DNA of 64,000 bases from positions 1,240,001 through 1,304,000 of the forward strand of contig CBDBKU010000002.1 in the NCBI GenBank assembly GCA_965206775.1. Direction: 5' to 3'. Shown in pieces: positions 54,126-62,663 of the stretch. The notes beneath the pieces are model-generated. The model saw nothing but the letters and a program-made list of their open reading frames with translations. It did not search any database and was not told the DNA's origin. The translations under genes and the position numbers were made by a program. Source of the stretch: VXMF01 sp965206775. GTDB taxonomy: Bacteria > Acidobacteriota > Terriglobia > Bryobacterales > UBA6623. The stretch's first letter is position 1. Every line of letters starts with the position of its first letter.

Positions 54126-54731
54126 ATGCCCGCCGACGACCTTGCGGGGCCGATGTCCCGCCTCGTGGACGAGTTCAAGCGCCTGCCCGGCGTGGGCGCC
54201 AAGTCTGCGCAGCGATTGGCGTTCCACCTGCTGGGAATCGATCGCGAGAAGGCGGAGGGACTCGCCAAGGCGATCGTGGAGATGCGCGAGCGGATCCAGC
54301 TTTGCGAGCGCTGCAACAACATCGCCGAGGGCGCACTTTGCCCGATGTGCATGGACCCCAAGCGCGACCACGGTCTGGTATGCGTGCTCGAGCAGCCCAA
54401 TAACATCATGGTGATCGAGAGAACGCGCTCTTACCGCGGCGTCTACCACATCCTTCACGGAGCCCTGTCGCCATTGCGCAACGTTGGACCGCAAGACCTC
54501 AAGATCAAGAACCTGCTGGAGCGAATGCGAGCCCACCCCGTTCGCGAGATTATTCTCGCGACAAGCCCGACGACCGAGGGCCAAGCCACGTCGGCCTACC
54601 TGCGCAGGCTGCTCAAGCCGCTCGAGGTCAAGGTGAGCCGGATCGGGCTGGGAATTCCGATCGGGAGCGAGCTCGAATTCATTGACGAGGCGACGATGAT
54701 CGAATCGATCGAAGGTCGGCGGGAGCTCTGA
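54126..54731 (+). CDS. recR: Recombination mediator RecR
   Basis: 201 residues, the normal length. The helix-hairpin-helix is LPGVGAKSAQRLAFHLL, the zinc finger CERCNNIAEGALCPMC, and the Toprim domain holds VLEQPNNIMVIERT, ATSPTTEGQATSAYL and the ending RIGLGIPIGSELEFIDEATM. With RecF/RecO it loads RecA at single-strand gaps. Third gene of the dnaX-ybaB-recR operon, 21 bases after ybaB. Confidence 0.96.
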   Translation: MPADDLAGPMSRLVDEFKRLPGVGAKSAQRLAFHLLGIDREKAEGLAKAIVEMRERIQLCERCNNIAEGALCPMCMDPKRDHGLVCVLEQPNNIMVIERTRSYRGVYHILHGALSPLRNVGPQDLKIKNLLERMRAHPVREIILATSPTTEGQATSAYLRRLLKPLEVKVSRIGLGIPIGSELEFIDEATMIESIEGRREL

Positions 54732-54757
54732 ATTCGCCAGGCGGCGATGGTGGCCGA

Positions 54758-55675
54758 CTACGTCATCTGCATGAACATCTGGATCAGCGCGACCAGCTCG
54801 GGGGCCGCGTCTTCCTGGCAGAAGTGCCCTGCCCGCTCCAGTCTGACGACGGGGCCCGATGGGAAGAGAGCTCGAAAGTCCGCGATCGCGAGCGCCGGTG
54901 GAATGGCCCTGTCCCTCATGCCCTCGGCCAGCATCGCCGGCTTTGCTCGAACGGCCGGCACTCCCGCCGCTCCTGCCTTGACGTAAGGGCCGATCCGGTT
55001 CAGCGCGACATCGAGCGGGAATTCGATGGCGCCCTTGCATTCGGCCGCTGATCCGAACGGGGCCGCATAGGCGCGCAAGTCGAGTTCGCTCAGGCCGGAC
55101 TCCGTGCCGAGGCGTCCGATCAGCTTGCCCACGTTGTCGCCTAGATTCCGCATGGTCTCGTAGTAGGACCCGTCCCGCTCGGAAGAGACGACCCACCGGA
55201 ACCAGTCCGATTCGTGCAGCTTCGGCGGCCTCGGCGCGCCTTTCGGCGCCACCATGGCCCCGTATCCGCAGATGCTGTTCATCAAGCAGATCCGCTTGAC
55301 GCGATCGGGATGCCTCGCAGTGTAGGCGGCAAGCATCGGACCGCCCCAGTCCTGGCCGGCCAGGGTGATCCCGTCCAGGTCCAGCTCGTCGATAAGCGCG
55401 GCTAGATTGCCAACGTGGGTCTCCAGGGTATAGCTCCGGTCCTGGGGAGTCTCGCTCTTGCCGAACCCCATGTGGTCGGGGACGATCACCCGCCAGCTTT
55501 CCGAGAGCGCCGGGATGAACCTGCGGTAGATGTAGCCCCAGGTGGGTTCGCCGTGGAGGAGAATGATCGGCTCCCCGCTGCCCTCGTCCACGTAGTGCAT
55601 CCGAAAGCCGGGCGCATTGCTGAAACGGGGTTGAAAGGGAAAGGCACCTTCGAATGTCTCTTCGGCGGGAATCAT
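54758..55675 (-). CDS. Haloalkane-dehalogenase-like alpha/beta hydrolase
   Basis: 305 residues from ATG at 55675 (MIPAEETFEGAFPFQPRF), with AAGG just upstream; a longer open frame is antisense to the sulfatase start. The oxyanion segment LLHGEPTWGYIYRRFIPAL and the nucleophile elbow LAGQDWGGPMLA (Asp nucleophile followed by the halide-binding Trp) are those of haloalkane dehalogenases. The base His is in RAGHFCQEDAA. It could instead be a related epoxide hydrolase or fluoroacetate-type hydrolase; the Trp after Asp favours dehalogenase. Cytoplasmic. It is convergent with recR and divergent from a sulfatase. Confidence 0.8.
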   Translation of the reverse strand: MIPAEETFEGAFPFQPRFSNAPGFRMHYVDEGSGEPIILLHGEPTWGYIYRRFIPALSESWRVIVPDHMGFGKSETPQDRSYTLETHVGNLAALIDELDLDGITLAGQDWGGPMLAAYTARHPDRVKRICLMNSICGYGAMVAPKGAPRPPKLHESDWFRWVVSSERDGSYYETMRNLGDNVGKLIGRLGTESGLSELDLRAYAAPFGSAAECKGAIEFPLDVALNRIGPYVKAGAAGVPAVRAKPAMLAEGMRDRAIPPALAIADFRALFPSGPVVRLERAGHFCQEDAAPELVALIQMFMQMT

Positions 55676-55779
55676 CCTTGCACCATCATAGGCCGCCCTG
55701 GCCTGTCGAGAGGAACGTTCCAGGCAGGATGTCGGAACCGTGAGCCAGAGGTGATAGACTCTTGCGAACCAGCACCACA

Positions 55780-57240
55780 ATGCTCCGATTTCCCCCCTTG
55801 ATTCTTCTCCTCGCCTCTGTTGCGGCGGCGTTCGCCCAAACCCCGGAAAGACCCAACTTCATCGTTCTGTTTGCCGACGACCAGGGATGGGGTGACCTCG
55901 GAGTGTACGGGCATCCCGACATCCGAACTCCGCACATCGACCGCATGGCCCGCGAGGGCATGCGGTTCACCAGCTTCTACGCGGCGCCGTTCTGCGGCCC
56001 GTCGCGAGCGGCACTGATGACCGGTAGCTATCCGCCGCGCCTGAGTCTTGCCTTCAATCACGGCCCCAAGGCCGCGACGGGGATCCATCCGGGCGAGATC
56101 ACGGTTGCGGAACTGCTCAAGGAACAAGGCTACGCCACGCGAATGATCGGGAAGTGGCATCTGGGGGATGCGCCGGAATTCCTGCCTCATCGGCACGGAT
56201 TCGACAGCTGGTTCGGGATTCCGTTCTCCAATGACATGTGGCGGTACCACCCGGTTATGCCGATTCGCGAGCCCGAGGACGAGAGGATGATATCGGCTCG
56301 CGAACGCGCTGAAATGACGGGCTTCGCCGGCAAGGGGCACTACTACGATCTCGAAAGGGGTCAGGGCTTCCCGCACCCCTTGCCGCTCATGCGCGATGAC
56401 GAGGTCGTCGAGGTGGATTCGGACCAGCGGGCCCTGACGACCACCTACACCGAACTTGCGCTGGAGTTCATTGAAGAGAACCGGAGCGAGCCCTTCTTCC
56501 TGTACCTGCCCTACGCGATGCCCCACGTTCCGCTCTTTGTCTCGAACGAGCGGTGGGGCCGGTCGCTGCGTGGCCGTTACGGCGATGTGATCGAAGAAAT
56601 CGACTGGTCCGTGGGCCAGGTGCTCGGGAAGCTGGAAGAGCTCGGTATCGACCGGAACACCCTGGTCGTATACACCTCTGACAACGGCCCGTGGCTGGAA
56701 TACGGCATCGATGCCGGCTCGGCAGGGCCGTTCAAGCTTGGGAAGGCGACAACTTGGGAAGGTGGAATGCGCGTTCCAGGAATTTTCTGGATGCCCGGCT
56801 CGATTCCCGCGGGGCAGGTGAGTTCGGCGGTAGCCGCGAACATGGACTTGATGCCGACGTTCGCAGGACTGTCCGGCAGCGACCTGCCTAGTGACCGCGT
56901 CCTGGACGGGCGCGATCTCTGGCCCTTGCTCAGCGGAGCGACTGACGTTTCGCCACACGAGTACTTCTACTTCTTTGCGGGGAGCCGGCCCGGGACGCCG
57001 ACGCGCTTGCAGGGGCTTCGGAAGGGCAGGCACAAGCTCCGCTTGCGCCGCAGCGCGAACGGTGCGTTCGAGGCGGACGCACTCTACGACCTGCTCGCTG
57101 ACGCGGGCGAGAAATTCGACATCCGGGAGCGGCATCCAGCTCTGGTCGAGGAACTGCTTGCGCAGGCCCAGACGTTCGTCGAGGACCTCGAAGCCAACAC
57201 GCGCCCGCTCGGCGGCCAACTCGCCCCTCGCAATCGCTAG
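55780..57240 (+). CDS. Exported type I sulfatase (arylsulfatase A-like)
   Basis: 486 residues from ATG at 55780; TTG at 55762 would extend it only slightly. The signal peptide is LRFPPLILLLASVAAAFAQ. FADDQGWGD supplies metal-binding aspartates, and FCGPSRAALMTG contains the CxPxR site whose Cys72 would be converted to formylglycine. RMIGKWHLGD and VYTSDNGPW carry the other active-site residues. It removes sulfate esters from glycans or aryl sulfates in the periplasm. A DDE element is inserted 12 bases after its stop codon. No formylglycine-generating enzyme is in the window. Confidence 0.92.
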   Translation: MLRFPPLILLLASVAAAFAQTPERPNFIVLFADDQGWGDLGVYGHPDIRTPHIDRMAREGMRFTSFYAAPFCGPSRAALMTGSYPPRLSLAFNHGPKAATGIHPGEITVAELLKEQGYATRMIGKWHLGDAPEFLPHRHGFDSWFGIPFSNDMWRYHPVMPIREPEDERMISARERAEMTGFAGKGHYYDLERGQGFPHPLPLMRDDEVVEVDSDQRALTTTYTELALEFIEENRSEPFFLYLPYAMPHVPLFVSNERWGRSLRGRYGDVIEEIDWSVGQVLGKLEELGIDRNTLVVYTSDNGPWLEYGIDAGSAGPFKLGKATTWEGGMRVPGIFWMPGSIPAGQVSSAVAANMDLMPTFAGLSGSDLPSDRVLDGRDLWPLLSGATDVSPHEYFYFFAGSRPGTPTRLQGLRKGRHKLRLRRSANGAFEADALYDLLADAGEKFDIRERHPALVEELLAQAQTFVEDLEANTRPLGGQLAPRNR

Positions 57241-57252
57241 ATGCCCAGCAGG

Positions 57253-57271
57253 CTCAGACTTCCGAACATGG
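57253..57271 (+). repeat. Left terminal inverted repeat, 19 bp
   Basis: Perfect inverted copy at 59863-59881. Confidence 0.85.
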
Positions 57272-57354
57272 TAAACCTGCCTGCTGATAGGCGTCGTCGG
57301 ATAACGCACTGACTGACAGTCACTTGTGCGATTCCTGCGCCGGTCACAACGGGC

Positions 57355-57384
57355 TTGACTCCCCTCGTCTGACTAATTTATAAT
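57355..57384 (+). promoter_or_regulatory. Strong promoter of the 808-residue transposase (near-leaderless)
   Basis: -35 TTGACT (57355-57360), 18-base spacer, perfect -10 TATAAT (57379-57384). The ATG at 57391 is where transcription would start, so the message would be leaderless; no ribosome binding site is present. Confidence 0.65.
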
Positions 57385-57390
57385 GTCACC

Positions 57391-59817
57391 ATGAAAGGCC
57401 AGATCCCCCAGCCCTCCGGCCTCCCCGCTCCCCTTGAACTCCAGCCCGCCGAGGCCGTCCCCGTCAATCACCTCCTCAGCCTGCTGTTCGACGGCGACCG
57501 GGTCACCTATTTCGCCTTCACCGTTCCGTTCGCCTCCCACCGCGCCGACGACACCCACGCCCGCAATCGCTGGATCGCCCACTGCGCGCTCTTCCGATTG
57601 GCCACCCTGGCCGAACTCGCCCGGGCCTTCGGCGTCAGCACCCGCACCGTCCTGCGCGCTCGCCAGCGCCTCGAGCGGGAAGGCGAAGCCGGCTTCGCCC
57701 CCCAGCACAAGGCCCGCCGCCGGCACGGCATCGAGGATCCGGAGACCCTCCAGCGGGCCGCCCGGAAGCTGGCCGGCGGTGCCAGCCTGCGCCAGACCGC
57801 CCGCGCACTCGGCCTGTGCTTCGAGACCCTGCGCACGTATCAGCGTAAGGGCCTGCTGCCGGCTCTCGACGCGGACCGCCAGCCGGTCGCAGCGGAGCCG
57901 CCGCAGGCTGCACAGCCGACGGCCCCCGCGCCGGCGGAGCCGCCGCTGGCCGGAATAGAGGCGGCCCCGACGCCGCCGGTCCGCGACGGGGGCGGACCAC
58001 CCGCATCCGCCGGGCCGGCCCCGCTGGACCGCGAGCAGCGCAACCGCCGGGACGCGCAGGCCCCGCAGGGGCGGGCGACCCATGACACCCAGGGGCGGGT
58101 GGAGGCCAGTCTGGGGCAGCGCACTGAGCGGGAGCCGCGCTTCGGGGCTCCCGCCTCGGCCGTGGCCGGCGGCGGAGTGCTGGCTGCCCTGCCCCCGCTG
58201 CTGGCCGAGGGCCTGCTGGCGCATAGTGGCCAGTTGCGTCTGCCGCCGGGCTTTTACGGGCTGCGCTCGATCCTGCTCACCCTCGCTTTCCTGCTCCTGC
58301 TGCGCGTGCAGCGGGCCGAGCGGCTCGGCTACCAGCAGCCCGGCGAATGGGGGCAGCTGCTGGGCCTGGACCGCTGTCCCTGCCCGCGCACGCTACGGCG
58401 GCGCCTGCGCCAACTGGTGGCGGACCCGGAGGCGCTGGCGGCCTGGCGCGGGGCCTTGGCGCAGGGCTGGTCCGCGCAGGATCCGGACACGCTCGCCACG
58501 CTGTACGTGGACGGCCACGTGAAGGTCTACACCGGCCAGGGGCGACTGCCGAAGCAGTTCGTGCCGCGCCAGAAGCTGTGCCTGCCGGCGGCAACCAGCT
58601 ACTGGGTGCACGCGCTGGGCGGGGCTCCGCTGCTGTGCGTGCACAAGGCGGTGGACACGTCGGTGGTGGCGGAGATCCGGGACGGGATCGTGCCCCGGCT
58701 GGAGGAGTTGGGGCTGCTGGCCGGAGAGGCGGACCCGGACCGGCCGCGGCTGACGCTGGTGTTCGACCGGGAGGGCTGGAGCCCGGCCCTGTTCGCCAGG
58801 CTGCGCCAGCAGGGGATCGCGGTGATCAGCTGGCGCAAGGGCCGGCAGACGCAGCGCTGGCCGGGGCAGGAGTTCCGGCCGACGAGCCTGCTGATGCCGG
58901 GGCCGCTGGGGTCGATCCGCCTGGAGGGCCAGGCGGCCGAGCGGGAAGTCGAGTTGGGCGCGCACGGCAAGGTGCGCGAAATCCGCTTCTGGATCGACCG
59001 GCGCCTGCCGCTGACGGGTTGCCATGGCCAGCCCCGCAAGCCAGTGCCGCGGTCGGGCCCGCCGGGCGAGGGCCAGCGCCAGCCGGCGGCGATCACGACG
59101 CATCCCCACCTGCCGCTCGAGCAGGTCGCGGGCCTGCTGCGCTCGCGCTGGACGCAGGAGAACTTCTTCAAGTACATGCGCGAGGAGTTCGGGCTCGACA
59201 CGCTGGCGGACCGCACGCTGGAGGATGTGGACGCGGACGAGCGGGTGGTCAATCCGCTGTGGCGCTTGCTCAACAATGCCGTCAAACGGCGGCGCGTCCA
59301 GGTCGGAGACCTGCACCGCCGCCTGGCGGGAGCCCCGCGCGGATCGCAGGAAGCGAGGGACCTGAAGGCGGAGGTCGAGACCGCTCAGCGCCGCCTCGAG
59401 GGACGGGAGACCGCGCGGAGGGAGGTCGGCCACTACCTGCGGGCTGGCGACCTGCCCGAGGACGAGCGCCTCAAGGCGCTGGCCGAGCCTCTGCGAGACC
59501 TGCTCGATGCGGTGCGCATGATCGCCTACCGGGCCGAGACGCGCCTGGCGGCCGCGCTCGCGCCCGGCCTGAGCCGGCCCGAGACCGCCCGCACGCTGGT
59601 CAAGGCGCTGTTCCGCAGCGACGCGAGCATCCTGCCGGATCCGGCCGCCGGCACACTCACCGTGCGGCTGCTGCACCAGGCGAGCCGGGGCCACGATGAT
59701 GCCCTAGCCCCGCTGCTGGAGGAACTCAACCAGACCCGCACGCTGTATCCGGGCACGGACCTGCGCCTGATCTACGAGATCCTGCCGACCGATGCGGACG
59801 GGCTCGCCGCTCGCTAA
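57391..59817 (+). CDS. Unclassified DDE transposase
   Basis: 808 residues. A helix-turn-helix-like N-terminus (ELARAFGVSTRTVLRARQRL, then GASLRQTARALGLCFETLRT) precedes a proline-rich linker. The catalytic core has Asp in LATLYVDGHVKVYTGQG, Asp in LTLVFDREGWSPALFARL and Glu in RSRWTQENFFKYMREEFGLD. I recognise the general type annotated as putative transposase but cannot name the IS family. It is intact and lies between 19-bp inverted repeats. Confidence 0.85.
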   Translation: MKGQIPQPSGLPAPLELQPAEAVPVNHLLSLLFDGDRVTYFAFTVPFASHRADDTHARNRWIAHCALFRLATLAELARAFGVSTRTVLRARQRLEREGEAGFAPQHKARRRHGIEDPETLQRAARKLAGGASLRQTARALGLCFETLRTYQRKGLLPALDADRQPVAAEPPQAAQPTAPAPAEPPLAGIEAAPTPPVRDGGGPPASAGPAPLDREQRNRRDAQAPQGRATHDTQGRVEASLGQRTEREPRFGAPASAVAGGGVLAALPPLLAEGLLAHSGQLRLPPGFYGLRSILLTLAFLLLLRVQRAERLGYQQPGEWGQLLGLDRCPCPRTLRRRLRQLVADPEALAAWRGALAQGWSAQDPDTLATLYVDGHVKVYTGQGRLPKQFVPRQKLCLPAATSYWVHALGGAPLLCVHKAVDTSVVAEIRDGIVPRLEELGLLAGEADPDRPRLTLVFDREGWSPALFARLRQQGIAVISWRKGRQTQRWPGQEFRPTSLLMPGPLGSIRLEGQAAEREVELGAHGKVREIRFWIDRRLPLTGCHGQPRKPVPRSGPPGEGQRQPAAITTHPHLPLEQVAGLLRSRWTQENFFKYMREEFGLDTLADRTLEDVDADERVVNPLWRLLNNAVKRRRVQVGDLHRRLAGAPRGSQEARDLKAEVETAQRRLEGRETARREVGHYLRAGDLPEDERLKALAEPLRDLLDAVRMIAYRAETRLAAALAPGLSRPETARTLVKALFRSDASILPDPAAGTLTVRLLHQASRGHDDALAPLLEELNQTRTLYPGTDLRLIYEILPTDADGLAAR

Positions 59818-59862
59818 GTTACCGGGTCAAATCGGCGCCAAATCGTGACATGCCAAATTGGT

Positions 59863-59881
59863 CCATGTTCGGAAGTCTGAG
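59863..59881 (-). repeat. Right terminal inverted repeat, 19 bp
   Basis: Perfect inverted copy of 57253-57271. Confidence 0.85.
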
Positions 59882-59973
59882 GCTAGGAGCCTGGTACGGC
59901 CGCATTGCATCAGCGTAGATTCCATCATCGGCGCGAGTGACCGGAACAAAAGACGAGGCCTGACGATGTAAAA

Positions 59974-60303
59974 ATGAAGATCCTCACATGGAACGTCAAC
60001 AGAGCCACCGAATCGCGTTCTGAATTGCGAAAGGCTGTGCAGCGTGAGAATGCTGATATCGTCATGCTTCAAGAAGAGAGAAGGATCCCTGAATGGATTC
60101 GGAGCTTCTACAACGTCCATTCAGTGATAATAACATTCGAATTTCGACAGTAAACCTTTCCAAATGGGAGATTCATACGACGAATTGTCTAAAATAAGAG
60201 TTCAAATTTGTCAACACAATATACTCAACATATGTCGGATGGATAGTCAGGAGAAAAGTCATCAATGATACAGAATATCGGTTCCAAATCGTTTCAATCT
60301 ACT
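59974..60303 (+). pseudogene. Decayed EEP-family (exonuclease-endonuclease-phosphatase) gene fragment
   Basis: ATG at 59974 opens 59 codons: MKILTWNVNRATESRSELRK, then a segment containing ADIVMLQEERRIPEW. These are the first two conserved motifs (WNV-N and DIVxLQE) of the EEP/DNase I-like fold. A TAA at 60151-60153 ends it; further stretches in other frames (YRFQIVSIYLST) look like later EEP sequence. The region is clearly less GC-rich than its surroundings, which suggests transfer. The IS66 element is inserted at its right end. Confidence 0.6.
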
Positions 60304-60311
60304 TATCAACC
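60304..60311 (+). repeat. Target-site duplication, left copy (IS66-type element)
   Basis: TATCAACC, repeated exactly at 63659-63666. Confidence 0.85.
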
Positions 60312-60558
60312 GTAAGCATTCAGGTCTCGGGGCGCTACAGTTCGGCTCTGTCGCAGAACTAGGAGAGTAGCGCAGGGACAGGCGAACTGGATTTCTGGGG
60401 CAACCTCAACGCTGAGGCAAGGAGTTCCGGGGCGGCCGAAGGAGCAACCGGTCGGCGTCGGGCAGGGCTCGATGGGCAAGCAAGGAAAGCTCGGCTGAGC
60501 ACTTGACTTTGCCTGGGCCACCTTGCCATCGTAGGATCGGGCGGTCAGCCCGGTCGTT

Positions 60559-62663
60559 GTGGGCACGACGAAGTCCAGCAAGCAAGGACAGCCAGTCGGG
60601 GGGCGGCCCGCGTGCGCTCGCTGCGAGCAACTCCAACGCGCACTCGAGGCGGCCCAGTCCGACTTGCAGGCTGCGCAGGAACGGGAGGCCGGGCTGCAAG
60701 CCCGGCTGGCGAACCTGCAGCAGTCGCTGTTCGGACGCAAGAGCGAGGCCACGCCAGCGGGCGAGGACGACCCGTCCGCCACGGCGAGAGTCGCTGCCGA
60801 CCCGTCGGCCGACGAGACAGCGTCCGCCGCAACGCCCGCGCCGGATCCGTCCGCGAGCGAGGATCCGGCGGTCCGGCCGCGCAGGAAGCGCGGGCGGGAG
60901 CCGGGTTCGCCGACCCCGCCGCGCGAGAAGCGGCCCGGCCTGCCCGTGGTGCTGGAGTGGCTGGACGTGCCCGAGCCGGAGCGCCGCTGTGCGGACTGCG
61001 GGACCGCCTGCGTGCGGTGCGGGCACAAGACCAGCTGGCTGTACGAGATGGCCTGGAACGCGCTGGTGCGCAAGGTGGTACGCCAGCGCTATGGTCCGGA
61101 CTGCGACTGTTCCGCAGCCCGGCCGGTGATCGCCCCGCCGGCTCCCCGGCTGGGCAGCAGCCAGTTGGGCACCAGCGTGTGGGCCTGGTGTCTGATCCAG
61201 GTCTACGCGCTGTTCCGTCCGCAGGCGGCGGTCGCCCGGGATCTGGCGGCACTGGGGCTGCGCGTGCCGCACTCGACGCTGTCGACGGGATTGCGGCGGC
61301 TCGCGCATCTGTTCGAGCCGCTGGACGCGGCGATCGGGGCGTATCAGCAGCAGCAGCCGGTGGCCCGGGCCGACGAGACCTCCTGGCCGGTGCAGTCGTG
61401 TTGAATCCCACATTAGTTCGTGGGATCGTCAGGTTTTTGGACCAGATTATCCCGTTACGTATTGGGTGGGAAATCGGAATAGTTCGGGAGAGGTGAGCTC
61501 GTTGGCGCCGTGGTACGCGTACCGGAAGCCTTGACGGACTGCGCACTTGCCCGCTAGTGCAGGTCGCCACGTCCATTGATTGCTCTCTGCGGGAGCGAAT
61601 TTAAGTGAGATTTGCGGCTCACTCCTGCAGAAACAATCTGGGATCCGTCAAGCGAAATAATGTTGGATACAACAAGTGGCTGGCCACGAGCGAGGACGGC
61701 AACAAGGATCCGCCTCCCCGCGGGCGGCAGAAGCCGAAGTTCTGGCTGTGGGCCTGTCTGGCCGGCCACACGGTCCGCATGCGGATCCTGCCGACCCGGG
61801 GCCTGGACTCCGCCCGGCAAGTGCTCGACCCGGTGGTCGGCAAGAACGGGTTGACGGTGCTGGTGCGCGACTGCTACAGCACGTGCAAGGCCTTTGCCAA
61901 GCAGTTTCCGAACGGGGTGGCGCTCTCCCACTGCTGAGCGCATATCCGCCGCAATTTTGTCCGGGTCGGCACCGGTCACCCGGAACTGCAGGCGTGGGCG
62001 CAGGAGTGGGTCGAGCGCATCGGCGCGTTGTTCCGGCTGCACCGGCAGCGGCTCCAGCAGTGGGATCGGCAGCAACCGCTGGAGCGGCAGAGCGGGGAGT
62101 TCGCGGCGCTGCAGCAGGAGTTGCAAGCGCGGGTGGAGGAGTTGTTCGAGCGCGCCCGGGACGAGGGCGTGGAGCGCAGGATCGACTGGATTCTGCTCGA
62201 TCAGGCGGGCCAGGGCCGCAGCCGGCACGGTGCCGAGCTGGCCCGTGTGGAGGCGCAAGGGCGGGCCTTGGGGGCCTTGCTGAGTCACCGGGAATCGCTG
62301 AGCCGCTTCGTGGGGGACCCACGGATCCCGCGCGACAGCAATTTGTCGGAGCGGGTGTTGCGGGGGCCGGTCATCGCCCGCTACACCAGCTTCGGTTCCG
62401 GCGGGCCGGACGGTGCGCGGGCGGCGGGTCTGCTGTTCGGCGTGCTCGCGACCGTGCGCCTGGCGGGCCTGAACCCGTATGCCTGGATGCTGGACTGGCT
62501 GGCGGCCTGTGCCCGCCAGGGCAACCAAGCCCCGCAACAGCTCGATCCCTGGCTGCCGTGGCGCATGAGCGAGCCGCGTCGGGAACAACTCCGCAAGGCC
62601 CCGGCGGACTGGATCGGGTCCGTCGCCCCCAGCGGGGACACCGAGCTGGGCAAGGCGGCCTGA
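60559..62663 (+). pseudogene. IS66-family transposase (TnpC), disrupted
   Basis: Starts at GTG 60559. The first part (to 61399) shows the coiled-coil region (ALEAAQSDLQAAQEREAGLQ), the zinc-finger (CADCGTACVRCGH) and the first catalytic Asp (VARADETSWPV). A 274-bp insertion (61400-61673) then interrupts it. Reading resumes KWLATSEDGNKDPPPRG, reaches VRDCYSTCKAF (second Asp), and meets TGA at 61935-61937 in SHC*AHIRRNF, where IS66 proteins have CWAHxRR. It continues in the same frame to DSNLSERVLRGPVIARYTSF (catalytic Glu) and ends at 62663. Two independent lesions make it non-functional. Confidence 0.85.
61400..61673. mobile_element. 274-bp MITE-like insertion inside the IS66 transposase
   Basis: The ends are 16-bp inverted repeats with two mismatches: GTTGAATCCCACATTA (61400-61415) and, inverted, GTTGTATCCAACATTA (61658-61673). 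The interior has no significant open frame. It interrupts the transposase between DETSWPVQ and KWLATSEDG. I cannot see a clear target duplication, and a parent element is not in the window. Confidence 0.7.

Larger units (their letters stand above)
57253..59881 (+). mobile_element. 2.6-kb DDE transposable element with 19-bp perfect inverted repeats
   Basis: CTCAGACTTCCGAACATGG (57253-57271) recurs inverted at 59863-59881 with no mismatch. The element encodes one large transposase and its promoter. I see no direct target duplication, so the exact outer border is uncertain by a few bases. It lies immediately behind the sulfatase gene. Confidence 0.8.

Noticed and set aside
57253..59881. Target duplication around the 19-bp inverted repeats
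   Set aside because: The flanks AGCAGG and GCTAGG share no convincing direct repeat of fixed length.
61935..61937. TGA recoded as tryptophan
   Set aside because: TGA serves as a normal stop for several intact genes here (AbiEii-like, ABC ATPase, recR), and the gene is already broken by an insertion.
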